DNA from: Variovorax paradoxus
GTDB taxonomy: Bacteria > Pseudomonadota > Gammaproteobacteria > Burkholderiales > Burkholderiaceae_C
Direction of reading: 5' to 3'
DNA: 64,000 nucleotides
Assembly: GCF_018614955.1 (NCBI RefSeq)
Contig: NZ_JAGGNV010000027.1
Coordinates: 186,001 to 250,000, forward strand
The notes below the pieces were generated by a model. It did no database searches and was not told where the DNA came from. It saw only the letters and a list, made by a program, of their open reading frames with translations. This document shows, in pieces, positions 37,294 through 47,707 of this stretch (the first letter of the stretch is position 1; the number at the start of each line of letters is the position of its first letter). A program made the translations under genes and the position numbers.

Positions 37294-38085
37294 ATGTACG
37301 CCTTCACCCTCGAACGTCCCGCCAACGTCGCCGACGCAGCCAAGCTGGCCGCGGCCGGCGGCAAGGTGCTCGCCGGCGGCCAGACGCTGCTGGCCTCGAT
37401 GAAGCTGCGCCTGTCGGCGCCCGAACAACTGGTCGACCTCGGCGGCATCAAGGAACTCGCCGGCATCAAGAAGGAAGGCAATGCCTTCGTGATCGGTGCG
37501 ATGACGCGGCACCTCGATGTCGGCAGCCATGCCGAGATCAAGGCGGCTTTTCCCGCGCTGGCCTGGCTGGCCGACCACATCGGCGACCGGCAGGTGCGTG
37601 CCATGGGCACCATCGGCGGTTCGGTGGCCAACAACGATCCGGCGGCCTGCTACCCGAGCGCGGTGCTGGCCTCGGGCGCGACCGTCGTCACCAGCAAGCG
37701 CGAGATCGCGGCCGACGATTTCTTCCTCGGCCTCTTCACCACCGCGCTGGAAGAGGACGAGCTCATCACCGCGATCCGCTTCCCGATCCCGAAGCGCGCC
37801 GCCTACGAGAAGCTGCGCCAGAAGGCCTCGAACTTCCCGTTGGTCGGCGTGTTCGTCACGCAAGGCGACAGCGGCGTGCGCGTCGCGGTCACCGGCGCGG
37901 GCAACGGCGTGTTCCGGCACAAGGGGCTGGAAGATGCGCTTACGAAGAGTTTCTCCCCCGAAGCAGCGGCCGGCGTGAAGATCGACTCGAGCGATCTCAA
38001 CAGCGACCTGCATGCCTCGGCGGCCTACCGCGCCAACCTGATCAACGTACTCACACAGCGCGCTGTGAAAAAGGCGTTGGGCTAA
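37294..38085 (+). CDS. coxM: molybdenum hydroxylase FAD subunit, CoxM-like
   Basis: This 263-residue FAD-binding subunit has the nucleotide-binding pattern AGGQTLLASMKLRL near residue 27 and GTIGGSVANNDPAACYPSA near 105. It accepts electrons from CoxS. It lies 19 bp after coxL and 9 bp before the MoxR gene. Confidence 0.92.
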   Translation: MYAFTLERPANVADAAKLAAAGGKVLAGGQTLLASMKLRLSAPEQLVDLGGIKELAGIKKEGNAFVIGAMTRHLDVGSHAEIKAAFPALAWLADHIGDRQVRAMGTIGGSVANNDPAACYPSAVLASGATVVTSKREIAADDFFLGLFTTALEEDELITAIRFPIPKRAAYEKLRQKASNFPLVGVFVTQGDSGVRVAVTGAGNGVFRHKGLEDALTKSFSPEAAAGVKIDSSDLNSDLHASAAYRANLINVLTQRAVKKALG

Positions 38086-38094
38086 GCTGGCGAG

Positions 38095-39020
<926 letters not shown>

Positions 39021-39024
<4 letters not shown>

Positions 39025-40220
39025 GCGTTCCACAGTTAGGGGACGCGCGCCGGGGCAAGCTGGCCGGCAACATGATGGGTTTCGGCCGGGCGCTGCGCCG
39101 CGCCGGCGTGCGGACCGATTCGGCGCGCATCGCGCTCGCTGCCGATGCCGCGACGCTGGTCGGCGTCGACAGCCGGCTCGACCTGGCGGCCGCGATGGAG
39201 GCCGTGATGATCAGCCGCGAGCAGGACCGCCTGGTGTTTCGCGAACTCTTCGATGCCTGGTTCCGCGACCCCGAACTCGCCAACAAGCTGCTCGCCCAGA
39301 TGCTGCCGAGCGCCGAAGGCAAGGCCGAGCCTTCGATGCGCCGGCCGCGCGTGCGCGAGGCGCTCGCGGCGCCGCGCGATCCGGTCAAGCCCGCACAAAC
39401 CGAGCGCGAGATCGACTTCGACGCCGCGATGACGGCGAGCGATCGCCGGCGGGTGCACCACGCCGACTTCAACGCGCTGGGCGCCGCCGAGTACCGCCTG
39501 GTGGAGCGGCTGGCCCGCGACATTGCGCTGCCGGTGCCGGCGCTGCCCTCGCGCCGCCTGCGCGTGACCGGCGATGCCGGCGCGCATTCGCGCATGCACT
39601 GGCCCGGCGTCTGGCACGAGGCCGGGCGCACCGGCGGCGAGATGCTGCGCCTGCCGCGGCTCTCGCGGCGCAAGCAGCCGCTGCCCTTGCTGGTGCTGGT
39701 CGACGTCTCCGGATCGATGGAGCGCTATGCGCGCCTGCTGCTGGCCTTTCTGCATGCGGCGACGCGCCGCGCCGGCCGCCGCGACGTGTTCGCCTTCGGC
39801 ACCCAGTTGACCGACCTGACGCCGGCCTTCCGCATCGCCGACACCGACGCGATGCTGGCGGCAGCCGGCGAGGCCATCGCCGATTTCGCCGGCGGCACGC
39901 GCTTCGGCGCATCGCTCGGCGAACTGCGCGAGCGCCATGCGCGCCGCCTGACCGGCCGTCGCACGCTGGTGCTGGTGATCAGCGACGGCCTGGACACCGG
40001 CGAGCCCGAAACGCTGGAGCGCGAGCTGCTGTGGCTCAAGCGCCATTCGCGGCGCGTGCTGTGGCTCAACCCGCTGCTGCGCTACGAAGGCTATGCGCCG
40101 CTCGCGCGCGGCGCGGCCGTTCTGCACCGCCATGCAGATGCGATGCTCGCGGTTCACAATCTCAATGCACTCGAACAACTGGCCACGAGCCTCGCCGCCT
40201 TGATGCGCTCCGGCCGATAG
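39021..40220 (+). CDS. coxE: VWA-domain protein, CoxE-like
   Basis: This 399-residue protein has a C-terminal von Willebrand A domain with the MIDAS motif DVSGSMERYARLLL near residue 228, the Thr in GGTRFGASL and Asp in SDGLDTGEPE. CoxE-type VWA proteins pair with MoxR ATPases in metallo-enzyme maturation. The GTG start overlaps coxD. Confidence 0.92.
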
Positions 40221-40239
40221 ACAACACAAGGAAACCACC

Positions 40240-40851
40240 ATGGAAATGCTTGGCAACCGCCGGCTCGGCATCACGCAGCAGCAGGCCTGGGAGGCGCTCA
40301 ACGATCCCGAGACGCTGAAGAAATGCATTCCCGGCTGCGACAAGTTCGAGGCCGTAGGCGACAACCAGTACGCGGTGGCGCTCGCCGTCAAGATCGGACC
40401 GGTGTCGGCCAAGTTCAACGGCAAGGTCGCGCTGGCCGAGATCATGCCGCCCGACAGCTACCGTCTCTCCTTCGAAGGGCAGGGCGGCGTGGCGGGCTTT
40501 GCCAAGGGTTCGTCGAGCGTGACGCTCAAGCCGGTCGCTGAGGGAACTCCCGGCTGCGAGCTCGACTACACGGTGCAGGCGCAGGTGGGCGGCAAGATCG
40601 CGCAGCTCGGGCAGCGCCTGATCGACGGCGCCGCCAAGTCGACGGCCGACGATTTCTTCAAGCGCTTCGAGGCCGAGATGCAGAGCCGCTACGGCCCACC
40701 GCCGGCCGAGGCGGCCGAGAGTGCCGAAGGATCGGCTGCGGCAGAGCCCGCCGAGAAAACCGGTGCGATGGCCGGCCTGATGCGCAAGATCGGCATCGGC
40801 AGAAAGTCCGACAAGCCGGCAGACGGCGCGGACGACAAGACGGACGCCTAA
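40240..40851 (+). CDS. coxG: SRPBCC-domain protein, CoxG-like
   Basis: This 203-residue protein has a CoxG/SRPBCC domain at about residues 1-145 (QQQAWEALNDPETLKKCIPGCDKF, VGGKIAQLGQRLIDGAAKSTADDFFKRFE) and a charged Ala/Lys-rich tail. CoxG is thought to recruit the enzyme complex to the membrane in true CO oxidisers. Here no membrane anchor is evident, so the role may be assembly. AAGGAAA lies before the ATG. Confidence 0.9.
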   Translation: MEMLGNRRLGITQQQAWEALNDPETLKKCIPGCDKFEAVGDNQYAVALAVKIGPVSAKFNGKVALAEIMPPDSYRLSFEGQGGVAGFAKGSSSVTLKPVAEGTPGCELDYTVQAQVGGKIAQLGQRLIDGAAKSTADDFFKRFEAEMQSRYGPPPAEAAESAEGSAAAEPAEKTGAMAGLMRKIGIGRKSDKPADGADDKTDA

Positions 40852-40856
40852 GGACC

Positions 40857-41873
40857 ATGGAAAACCTCGACGTGATGGTCCTGCGCACGCTGCGCGACTG
40901 GCGGCTCGCGGGACGGCGCGCGCTGCTCACGACCGTGGTGCGCACCTGGGGATCCTCGCCGCGGCCGATCGGTTCGATCATGGCGCTGGCGGAAGACGGC
41001 GCCGTCATCGGATCGGTCTCGGGTGGCTGCATCGAAGACGACCTGATCGCGCGCTACAGCCGCGCGCACGGCGCACCGGGCGAGATGCCTTCGGGTGCGC
41101 CGGCGCTGGTCAAGTACGGCATCACGGCGGATGAGGCGCACCGCTTCGGCCTGCCCTGCGGCGGCACGCTGGAACTGCTGCTCGAATACGACCCCGACGC
41201 TGCCTCGCTCGAAACGCTGGTGGCCGCGCTCGAAAAAGGTCGCCTGATGCAGCGCGCCGTGTCGCTGGCCGATGGCGCGGTCAGCGTGGCCGAGGCGAGC
41301 GCGCCGGCCGAGCTCACGATCAGCGACACCGAGCTGGTGAACACCTTCGGCCCCGAGTACCGCATGCTGCTGATCGGTGCCGGCCAGCTGGCCGAGTACC
41401 TGTCGACGATGGCGAAGTTCAGCGGCTTCGCGGTGACGCTGTGCGATCCGCGCACCGAGTACCGCACGGCCTGGTCGGTGCCGGGCGTAACGCTGAGCAC
41501 CGAGATGCCCGACGATGCGGTGAGCGCCTTCAAGCCCGACCGCCGCAGTTGCGTGGTCGCGCTCACGCACGACCCGAAGCTCGACGACCTGGCCCTGCTC
41601 GAGGCCCTGCAGAGCGAGGCCTTCTACGTCGGCGCGATCGGCTCGCGCCGCAATGCCCAGGCGCGGCGCGAACGCATGATCGAGCACTTCGAGCAGACCG
41701 AGGCATCGCTTTCGCGCCTGCGCGGCCCGATCGGCATCTACATCGGCAGCAAGACGCCGCCCGAGATCGCGGTGAGCGTGATGGCCGAGATCCTGGCGGT
41801 GAAGAACGGGGTCAGGCTGCCGCGCGAGACCGAGGTCGCACACGCCAAGGAGGCCGCGGGCGCCGGCAAGTAG
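40857..41873 (+). CDS. XdhC/CoxF-family molybdoenzyme maturation protein
   Basis: This 338-residue protein has the XdhC_CoxI N-terminal domain (TTVVRTWGSSPRPIGSIMAL, VSGGCIEDDL) and a C-terminal Rossmann XdhC_C domain (LLIGAGQLAEYLSTMAKFSGFAVTLCDPR, YVGAIGSRRNAQARRERM, IGSKTPPEIAVSVMAEIL). XdhC proteins bind molybdenum cofactor, protect it, and help its sulfuration and insertion. It ends the operon, five bases after coxG. Confidence 0.9.
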   Translation: MENLDVMVLRTLRDWRLAGRRALLTTVVRTWGSSPRPIGSIMALAEDGAVIGSVSGGCIEDDLIARYSRAHGAPGEMPSGAPALVKYGITADEAHRFGLPCGGTLELLLEYDPDAASLETLVAALEKGRLMQRAVSLADGAVSVAEASAPAELTISDTELVNTFGPEYRMLLIGAGQLAEYLSTMAKFSGFAVTLCDPRTEYRTAWSVPGVTLSTEMPDDAVSAFKPDRRSCVVALTHDPKLDDLALLEALQSEAFYVGAIGSRRNAQARRERMIEHFEQTEASLSRLRGPIGIYIGSKTPPEIAVSVMAEILAVKNGVRLPRETEVAHAKEAAGAGK

Positions 41874-41900
41874 AAGAAGAGCGAGAAGAGAGGAGGGCCG

Positions 41901-42119
41901 TCAGTGCCTGCGCAGGCCGGCGAGGATGGTGGTGCTGCGGCCGAAGGCGCGTTGCATGTCCTTGGATTCGCGCGCTTCCTTGCGAGCCCTGGAGAAGACG
42001 AAGCTCGCGGCCGCCAGTGCGAAGCAGGCCCCGACCGCGATCATCAATCCGACGAAGGATCCCAGCCACCAGGCGAGGCCCAGGATCACGATGCTGGCGA
42101 GAAGAAGAATGGCGCGCAT
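41901..42119 (-). CDS. small two-helix membrane protein
   Basis: This 72-residue protein has two close hydrophobic helices (ILLLASIVILGLAWWLG and LMIAVGACFALAAASFVF) and a basic cytoplasmic tail. No family recognised. It converges on the XdhC gene 27 bp away and lies alone. Confidence 0.68.
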   Translation of the reverse strand: MRAILLLASIVILGLAWWLGSFVGLMIAVGACFALAAASFVFSRARKEARESKDMQRAFGRSTTILAGLRRH

Positions 42120-42192
42120 GGAGAGAAGGCTAGCAGAGCCCGGGCCGAACCAGGTATGAACTATTGCTCGGAAGCTGTGGGCGCTGCAGCTT

Positions 42193-43827
42193 TCATTCTG
42201 CGTTGCCCAAGGGTGCGTTTGCAGTCCCCTCGAATGCGGCGAGCAGCACCGGCGTCAGCTCATGCATGCCCGCGGTCGAAGGCCGCATCGGCAGCAGGCC
42301 CGGCGTGAAGCCGAGGGCCTCGAAGCGTTTCAGCAATTGCGTGTCCGCGCTGATGATGTGGACCGGCACGTCCCACGATGCGCCCGCGCCGCTCACGCTG
42401 GCCATCGGCTGGTGGTCGCCGATCACGATGGTGAGCAGCTGCCGCGGCGCGCGGCCCGACAGGTAGTCGCCCAGCCAGCGGAAGGTGTAGGCCAGCGATT
42501 CGACGTACGCGGGCATCGGCTGCAGCCATGAGGCCGGCGCGGCCAGGGCCTGCGCGACTTCGCCCGGCGTGTAGGCGTCGGCGCGCAGCAGGCGCTGCCA
42601 GTCGGGCACATAGGGCGCGATCGGACGGAAAGGCGCATGGCTCGTCAGGGTCGGGAAGACGATGAAGCGCGGCGCGCGTTGCCCGGGCGGCTCCGCCAGT
42701 TCCTGCGCGTGCAGCAGCGCCATCGAGGCCTGGTCGGGAACGCGCCAATAGCCGAAGGGCGGGCCGCGGTAGCCGATGCGGTTGGCGTCGGCATAGCGGT
42801 CGAAGCCGTAGAAGCTGCCTTCGGGCCAGGGCTTGTGCAGGCCCGGCATCCAGTTCACCGTGCGCCAGCCGTGGGCCTTGAAATGGCGCACCAGCGTCGG
42901 CCGGTCGGTGGTCAGCAGCAGTTCGTAGGCGCCGGGGTCCCGCGTGTCCACGCCGGAGAGCAGCGCCGCATGGGCCAGCCAGGAGGCGCCGCCGAAAGTG
43001 GGGGAGCGCACGCGCGCCGAGACGACCCGCCTTCCGCCGGACACGAGCGACTGTGCGAGCAGTGCGCGTGCCGGCGCGAGCGCGGCGGCCTGCTGCGGAT
43101 CGTCGAGCGCCGTGACGCCATAGGACTCGGCAAAGATCAGCAGCACGTCCGCGCCGCGCAGGCCTGCGAGCGAGCTGTGCTCGAAGGCCGGGCTGGGCGA
43201 AAGCTGCGAAGCCGCCTGGCCGGGCATCAGCTGGCCGGCCAGGATCTCCGCCTGCTGCGCAAGAATGGGCGCGACCGGCATCGAGAAGAACCAGCGCGTG
43301 TCGCGCCCGCCGAGGCCATGCGCGGCAAAGCTCGCGAAGAGCAGCAGGCCGATGAGGCCGATCGCGGGCCGCGGCCGCGGCCAGGCCAGTTCGCGTGCGA
43401 TCGCACGCCAGCATCGCCATGCCAAGCCGTACAGCAGCACAGGGATGGCCAGCGCGGCGAGCGCTGCCATGCCGATCTGCCACGCGGCGAGCTCGCCCAT
43501 GCGCAGCACGTCGAGCGCGTGCCTGCTGTCCCAGTAGAGATTGATCTGCCGGCCGAACACAGCCGACACCGTCACGTCGAAATAGCGCGCGACGATCCAG
43601 AAAGCGGTGACGCCCGCCAGCAGGCGCAACATGCGCGCGCCAGGCTGCCCGCGCCAGGACACCCAGGCCGTGAGCGCGAGCAGCGCCATGGCGAGCTCGA
43701 AGGACAGGCGCAGCGCCGGACGCGGCCACAGCCCCGGTCCGTGGTTCTCCATCGTCAGCAGCGCATTGAGCAGCAGCAGCGGCAGGGCGAAGCGCGGCAG
43801 CCACCCGCCCCATGCGACGGGCCTCAT
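42193..43827 (-). CDS. sulfatase-fold membrane hydrolase/phosphotransferase (LTA-synthase/EptA-like)
   Basis: This 544-residue protein has about five N-terminal membrane helices followed by an alkaline-phosphatase-superfamily domain: VLLIFAESYGVTA, TFGGASWLAHAALLSG (probable nucleophile region), FPTLTSHAPFRP and the metal motif IGDHQPM. It resembles sulfatase-like phosphoethanolamine or glycerol-phosphate transferases. The start overlaps the YceI stop (ATGA), tying it to the CDP-alcohol phosphotransferase operon. A phospholipid-head or polyol-phosphate acceptor is plausible, but the substrate is unknown. Confidence 0.85.
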   Translation of the reverse strand: MRPVAWGGWLPRFALPLLLLNALLTMENHGPGLWPRPALRLSFELAMALLALTAWVSWRGQPGARMLRLLAGVTAFWIVARYFDVTVSAVFGRQINLYWDSRHALDVLRMGELAAWQIGMAALAALAIPVLLYGLAWRCWRAIARELAWPRPRPAIGLIGLLLFASFAAHGLGGRDTRWFFSMPVAPILAQQAEILAGQLMPGQAASQLSPSPAFEHSSLAGLRGADVLLIFAESYGVTALDDPQQAAALAPARALLAQSLVSGGRRVVSARVRSPTFGGASWLAHAALLSGVDTRDPGAYELLLTTDRPTLVRHFKAHGWRTVNWMPGLHKPWPEGSFYGFDRYADANRIGYRGPPFGYWRVPDQASMALLHAQELAEPPGQRAPRFIVFPTLTSHAPFRPIAPYVPDWQRLLRADAYTPGEVAQALAAPASWLQPMPAYVESLAYTFRWLGDYLSGRAPRQLLTIVIGDHQPMASVSGAGASWDVPVHIISADTQLLKRFEALGFTPGLLPMRPSTAGMHELTPVLLAAFEGTANAPLGNAE

Positions 43828-44420
43828 TTGCGCTTGGCCTCGAACTCGATGATGAGCGGTACCTCGTCGCCGACCCAGCCGTTGCTAACGGCGTAGTTCA
43901 TCCCGTAGCTGCTGCGCTTGAAGCTGCCGCGCGCCGACACGCCCATCACGTAGCTCTTCTCGATCGGCGAGGGCCCGCTCTTGTTCCAGGTCGCGGCGAG
44001 CGTCAGCGGCTGGGAGCGGCCCAGCAGCTCGAGCTGGCCGGCGACCTCGAAGGTGCGCTCGCCGGTGCGCTTGGCGCCGGCCGCGGTGAATACCATGCGC
44101 GGGAACTCGGCGGTGTTGAGGAAGTCGGCGCTCTTCAGGTGCTGGTCGCGCTTGGCGAAATTGCTGAAGACGCTCTGGGTGTCGACCTCGATGCGCACAC
44201 TGCTGAGCGTGGCCGTGGCTTCGTCGAAGCTGTAGCTGCCGCGCGCGGCGCGGAACATGCCGAGCACCTTGGCGTAGCCGATGTGATCGGCGAGGAAGGC
44301 GACGGTGAGATGTTCCGGGTCGAGCTCATAGCGTGCGGCCTCCGCGCGCGCGGGCATGGCCTGCGCCATGAGGAAGGACACGATGAGGGCATACGGCAAG
44401 CGGGTCGCGAGTGGGTTCAT
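43824..44420 (-). CDS. YceI-family periplasmic protein
   Basis: This 198-residue protein has a signal peptide ending ARAEA (about residue 26) and a YceI lipocalin-like domain with YELDPEHLTVAFLADHIG, SVRIEVDTQSVFSNFAKRDQHLKSADFLNTAEFP and VMGVSARGSFKRSSYGMNYAV. YceI proteins bind long polyprenyl-type lipids. It is coupled by overlap to the sulfatase gene (downstream) and to the CDP-alcohol gene (upstream). Confidence 0.9.
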   Translation of the reverse strand: MNPLATRLPYALIVSFLMAQAMPARAEAARYELDPEHLTVAFLADHIGYAKVLGMFRAARGSYSFDEATATLSSVRIEVDTQSVFSNFAKRDQHLKSADFLNTAEFPRMVFTAAGAKRTGERTFEVAGQLELLGRSQPLTLAATWNKSGPSPIEKSYVMGVSARGSFKRSSYGMNYAVSNGWVGDEVPLIIEFEAKRK

Positions 44421-45205
44421 GAGGCGGGTTCCAGTGAGGACGCGCGATGGCGGATCAGCCACGCGATGTCGATCGCGAAAGATGCGGTGAGCGCGGCCAG
44501 GCTCGCGGCCGCGATGGCGCGGCTCCAGGGCAGCGCGATGATCGGGCCGAGGCAGACGAGCAAGCTGGTGATCTGCGCCACGCAGACAGCCTTGCGCCGC
44601 TGGCTCGGCGCGAGCGGCCGCGCCAGCCAGGGCCAGGGCTTCATCGCCAGCACGAACGCGTAGCGCATCAGGCCGGCCGCGAGGATCCATGCGCCGGCCT
44701 TGTCGAAATGAAAGACCAGCAGGCAGAGCACGAAGGTCAGCAACGCATCGGTTTCCATGTCGAAGCGCGCGCCGAACTCGCTGGCCAGCCCGTTGCGGCG
44801 CGCGATCGGGCCATCGACGGCATCGAGCAGCGCGGCGGTGGTTCCCGCCACGATGACGCACCAGGCCATCGCTTCGGCATCCGCCAGCGGCTCGCCGATG
44901 CAGGCCGCGAGCAATGCGACGAGCACGAGGCGCGCCAGCGTCACCCGGTTGGCGGCGCCGAAGTGCGCGTTCGGCGCATGGGCCGGCAGGCCGTGCAGCA
45001 CCCACGCGAAGGCTGCCGCAAAGAGGGCGGCTGCCTTGAGCTTGAACCAGGGGCTGAGTTCGCCCAGCACCGAGAGCCCGCCGGCCGCCACGGCCAGCAG
45101 CAGGAAGCAGGGCGCGGCCGCGCGCCAGGCATCGCGCCGCAGCGCCGCGAGCCGGCCCGCGCTGAGTGCGGGGCCATCGGCAGGAGGATGGGTGAGCATC
45201 GTCAT
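44417..45205 (-). CDS. CDP-alcohol phosphatidyltransferase-family membrane enzyme
   Basis: This 262-residue integral membrane protein has a perfect catalytic motif D-x2-DG-x2-AR-x8-G-x3-D-x3-D ([10 protein letters not shown], then GARFDMETD) near the middle and about six helices. Enzymes of this class swap CMP on a CDP-alcohol, commonly CDP-diacylglycerol, for another alcohol, making phospholipids. The length differs from PgsA and PssA, and the cluster suggests a dedicated acceptor. Starts at 45205 or 45199 are both possible. It is divergent from the dehydrogenase gene with only 12 bp between the starts. Confidence 0.88.
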   Translation of the reverse strand: MTMLTHPPADGPALSAGRLAALRRDAWRAAAPCFLLLAVAAGGLSVLGELSPWFKLKAAALFAAAFAWVLHGLPAHAPNAHFGAANRVTLARLVLVALLAACIGEPLADAEAMAWCVIVAGTTAALLDAVDGPIARRNGLASEFGARFDMETDALLTFVLCLLVFHFDKAGAWILAAGLMRYAFVLAMKPWPWLARPLAPSQRRKAVCVAQITSLLVCLGPIIALPWSRAIAAASLAALTASFAIDIAWLIRHRASSLEPAS

Positions 45206-45217
45206 AAGATCCGTTGC

Positions 45218-46216
45218 ATGCCAGCATATCCCTCCCGTGCCGCTCCTGCCGAGTCCTGGGCCTGCTGGATCGAAGCGCCGGGCCGGGCCGGCATCCGGCG
45301 CGCGGCGTTCGATGCGCCCGGTCCCGAAGAAGTGCAGGTTCGGGCGCTGCACAGCGGGATCAGCCGCGGCACCGAGCTGCTGGTGTTCGGCGGCGAGGTG
45401 CCCGCCAGCGAATTCGAACGCATGCGCGCCCCTTTCCAGGAAGGCGAATTTCCAGCGCCGGTGAAGTACGGCTATGCGAGCGTCGGCACGGTCGAGCAAG
45501 GACCCGAGGCGCTTCGGGGCCGCGAGGTGTTCTGCCTCTATCCGCACCAGACCCGCTACGTGGTGCCGGCCGACGCCGTGCACCTGCTGCCCGAGGGCCT
45601 GCCGCCCGCACGCGCGGTGCTTGCGGCCAACATGGAGAGCGCCGTCAATGCACTGTGGGATGCGGCCCCGCGGGTCGGCGACCGCATCGCCGTCGTGGGC
45701 GCGGGCGTGGTGGGCCTGCTCGTGGCATGGCTGGCCGCGCGCATGCCGGGTTGCGCGGTCGAGGTGATCGACACCAATCCCGCGCGCCGCGTGGTGGCAG
45801 AACGGCTGGGCGTGGCTTTCGCTAGTCCGCAGGCTGCGAGTCCCGATGCCGACCTGGTGCTGCATGCCAGCGGCAGCGCAGCGGGCCTGGCCACGGCGCT
45901 GCGCCTGGCCGCCTTCGAGGCCACGGTGCTGGAGCTGAGCTGGTACGGACGGCGCGCAGTGACGCTGCCGCTGGGCGAAGCCTTCCATTCGCGGCGCCTC
46001 ACGCTCAAGAGCTCGCAGGTCGGCCAGGTGGCCGCGGCGCAGCGCGCGCGCTGGAGCCATCGGCGGCGCATGGCGCTGACGCTCTCGCTGTTGCGCGATC
46101 CGGTGCTCGATGCGCTCATCACCGACAGCGCGCCCTTCGCCGAACTGCCTGCCGTGCTCAATCGGCTCGCCGCGGGCGCGCCGGACACCTTGTGCCACCG
46201 CATCGACTATCCCTGA
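45218..46216 (+). CDS. MDR-family dehydrogenase, BchC-like, without zinc ligands
   Basis: This 332-residue medium-chain dehydrogenase resembles bacteriochlorophyllide-type (BchC) members: [43 protein letters not shown] and the nucleotide fold [20 protein letters not shown]. The catalytic-zinc Cys of alcohol dehydrogenases is replaced (SGISRGTE), so a zinc-dependent alcohol oxidation is unlikely. No photosynthesis genes are near. It leads the + strand half of the PTPS cluster. Confidence 0.85.
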   Translation: MPAYPSRAAPAESWACWIEAPGRAGIRRAAFDAPGPEEVQVRALHSGISRGTELLVFGGEVPASEFERMRAPFQEGEFPAPVKYGYASVGTVEQGPEALRGREVFCLYPHQTRYVVPADAVHLLPEGLPPARAVLAANMESAVNALWDAAPRVGDRIAVVGAGVVGLLVAWLAARMPGCAVEVIDTNPARRVVAERLGVAFASPQAASPDADLVLHASGSAAGLATALRLAAFEATVLELSWYGRRAVTLPLGEAFHSRRLTLKSSQVGQVAAAQRARWSHRRRMALTLSLLRDPVLDALITDSAPFAELPAVLNRLAAGAPDTLCHRIDYP

Positions 46217-46241
46217 CCTCTTCACCCTGGAAAGACTTCGC

Positions 46242-46640
46242 ATGTACAGCGTCAACGTCCGCGACCATTTCATGATTGCCCACAGCTTTCGCGGCCAAGT
46301 CTTCGGCCCCGCGCAGCGCCTGCATGGCGCGACCTATGTGGTCGATCTCGAACTGCGCCGCGCCGAGCTCGATGCCGACGGCGTGGTGGTCGACATCGCG
46401 CTCGCCACCGAGGTGCTGCGCAGCGTGCTGGGCGAGCTCAACTTGCGCAACCTCGACGACGACCCGGCCTTCGAGGGGCGCAACACCACCACGGAATTCA
46501 TGGCGCGCGTGATCTTCGATCGCGTCGCTGCGCGCATCGCGGCCGGCGAACTCGGCCCGCACGCCAGCGGCCTCGCGAGCATGCGCGTGAAGTTGAACGA
46601 ATCGCATGTGGCCTGGGCGGCCTACGAGGGCGCACTTTGA
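46242..46640 (+). CDS. non-canonical 6-pyruvoyl tetrahydropterin synthase/QueD homologue
   Basis: This 132-residue PTPS-fold protein has MIAHSF and RLHGATY at the metal site, [13 protein letters not shown] and the substrate-anchoring Glu in LNESHVAW. Canonical PTPS/QueD has a catalytic Cys shortly before LHGHxY and three Zn-binding His residues. Here the Cys position is Ala (GPAQRLHG) and the HGH is HGA, so one ligand and the nucleophile are missing. It may bind a pterin or act on a different substrate, rather than make sepiapterin or preQ0 precursors. The 3' end overlaps the glycosyltransferase start (TTGA). Confidence 0.85.
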   Translation: MYSVNVRDHFMIAHSFRGQVFGPAQRLHGATYVVDLELRRAELDADGVVVDIALATEVLRSVLGELNLRNLDDDPAFEGRNTTTEFMARVIFDRVAARIAAGELGPHASGLASMRVKLNESHVAWAAYEGAL

Positions 46641-47707
46641 CGATCAAGCGTTGCAGCTTCCTGGTGCCGGGTGACCTGAACACGCGCACCGGCGGCTACA
46701 CCTACGACCGCCACATCATCGACGGCCTGCGCGCGCAGCAGTGGGAGGTCGAGATCCTGACCTTGGGCGAAGGCTATCCGGCACCCGATGCGGCAGCGCT
46801 GGCGCAGGCCGGCCGCGCGGCCGATGCCTTGCCCGATGGCGCGCTGGCGGTGGTCGACGGCCTCGGCTTCGGCGTGCTGCCCGATCTGGCGCAAAGGCAT
46901 GCGGAGCGGCTTTGCTGGATCGCGCTGGTGCACCACCCGCTGTCGCTGGAGACCGGCCTCGACGCGGCGCAGCAGCGCGCCTTGTTCGAGAGCGAGCGGC
47001 GCGCGCTGGCCAGCGCGCGCGGTGTGATCGTCACCAGCCCTTCCACGGCGCGAGCGCTGGCAGCCTTCGACGTCCCGCAGTCGCGCATCGTCGTGGTCGA
47101 GCCCGGCACCGAGCCCGCCCCCTTGGCCGCAGGCTCGGGCACCGATGCCTTGTCGCTGTTGTGCGTGGCGACCGTGACGCCGCGCAAGGGGCATGCCCTG
47201 CTGATCGAAGCGCTGGCCGGGTTGAAGAACAGGCGCTGGACGCTGCATTGCGCCGGCAGTCTGGTCATGGACACCGCATGCGCAGCGGCATTGATCCAGG
47301 CCGTCGATCATCACGGCCTGCGCGAACGCGTCGTGCTGCACGGCGAGCAGGATGAGGCGGGCCTGCGCGCGCTCTATGCGAAGGCCGATGCCTTCGTGCT
47401 GCCCTCGTTCCATGAAGGCTACGGAATGGCCCTGGCCGAGGCGCTGGCGCACGGCCTGCCGGTGATCAGCACCCGCGCGGGCGCCATTCCGGACACCGTG
47501 CCGGCCGACGCGGGGATGCTGGTGCCGCCCGGCGACGCGATCGCGCTGCGTGCCGCGTTGCAGCGGCTGATGGACGATGCGGCGCGGCGCGCCCAACTGA
47601 GTGCTGGCGCGCAAAGGGCGCGAGGCCGTCTGCCGACCTGGTCTCAGAGCAGCACGCGCTTCGCATCGGCGCTTGCCGATTTCCGGCAGCAGGCAGGAGG
47701 CGCATGA
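46637..47707 (+). CDS. family-4 glycosyltransferase
   Basis: This 356-residue GT-B glycosyltransferase has an N-terminal glycine-rich acceptor loop ([20 protein letters not shown]) and the C-terminal donor site with [17 protein letters not shown] and the EX7E pattern [16 protein letters not shown]. It transfers a sugar from a nucleotide donor. Being coupled to the PTPS homologue and the methyltransferase, it probably glycosylates their shared product or its lipid carrier. A TTG start overlaps the PTPS gene. Confidence 0.87.
   Translation: MTIKRCSFLVPGDLNTRTGGYTYDRHIIDGLRAQQWEVEILTLGEGYPAPDAAALAQAGRAADALPDGALAVVDGLGFGVLPDLAQRHAERLCWIALVHHPLSLETGLDAAQQRALFESERRALASARGVIVTSPSTARALAAFDVPQSRIVVVEPGTEPAPLAAGSGTDALSLLCVATVTPRKGHALLIEALAGLKNRRWTLHCAGSLVMDTACAAALIQAVDHHGLRERVVLHGEQDEAGLRALYAKADAFVLPSFHEGYGMALAEALAHGLPVISTRAGAIPDTVPADAGMLVPPGDAIALRAALQRLMDDAARRAQLSAGAQRARGRLPTWSQSSTRFASALADFRQQAGGA

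Noticed and set aside
45218-46216. Bacteriochlorophyll synthesis gene bchC
   Set aside because: No other photosynthesis genes are near, and the context is a PTPS/glycosyltransferase cluster; only family resemblance is claimed.
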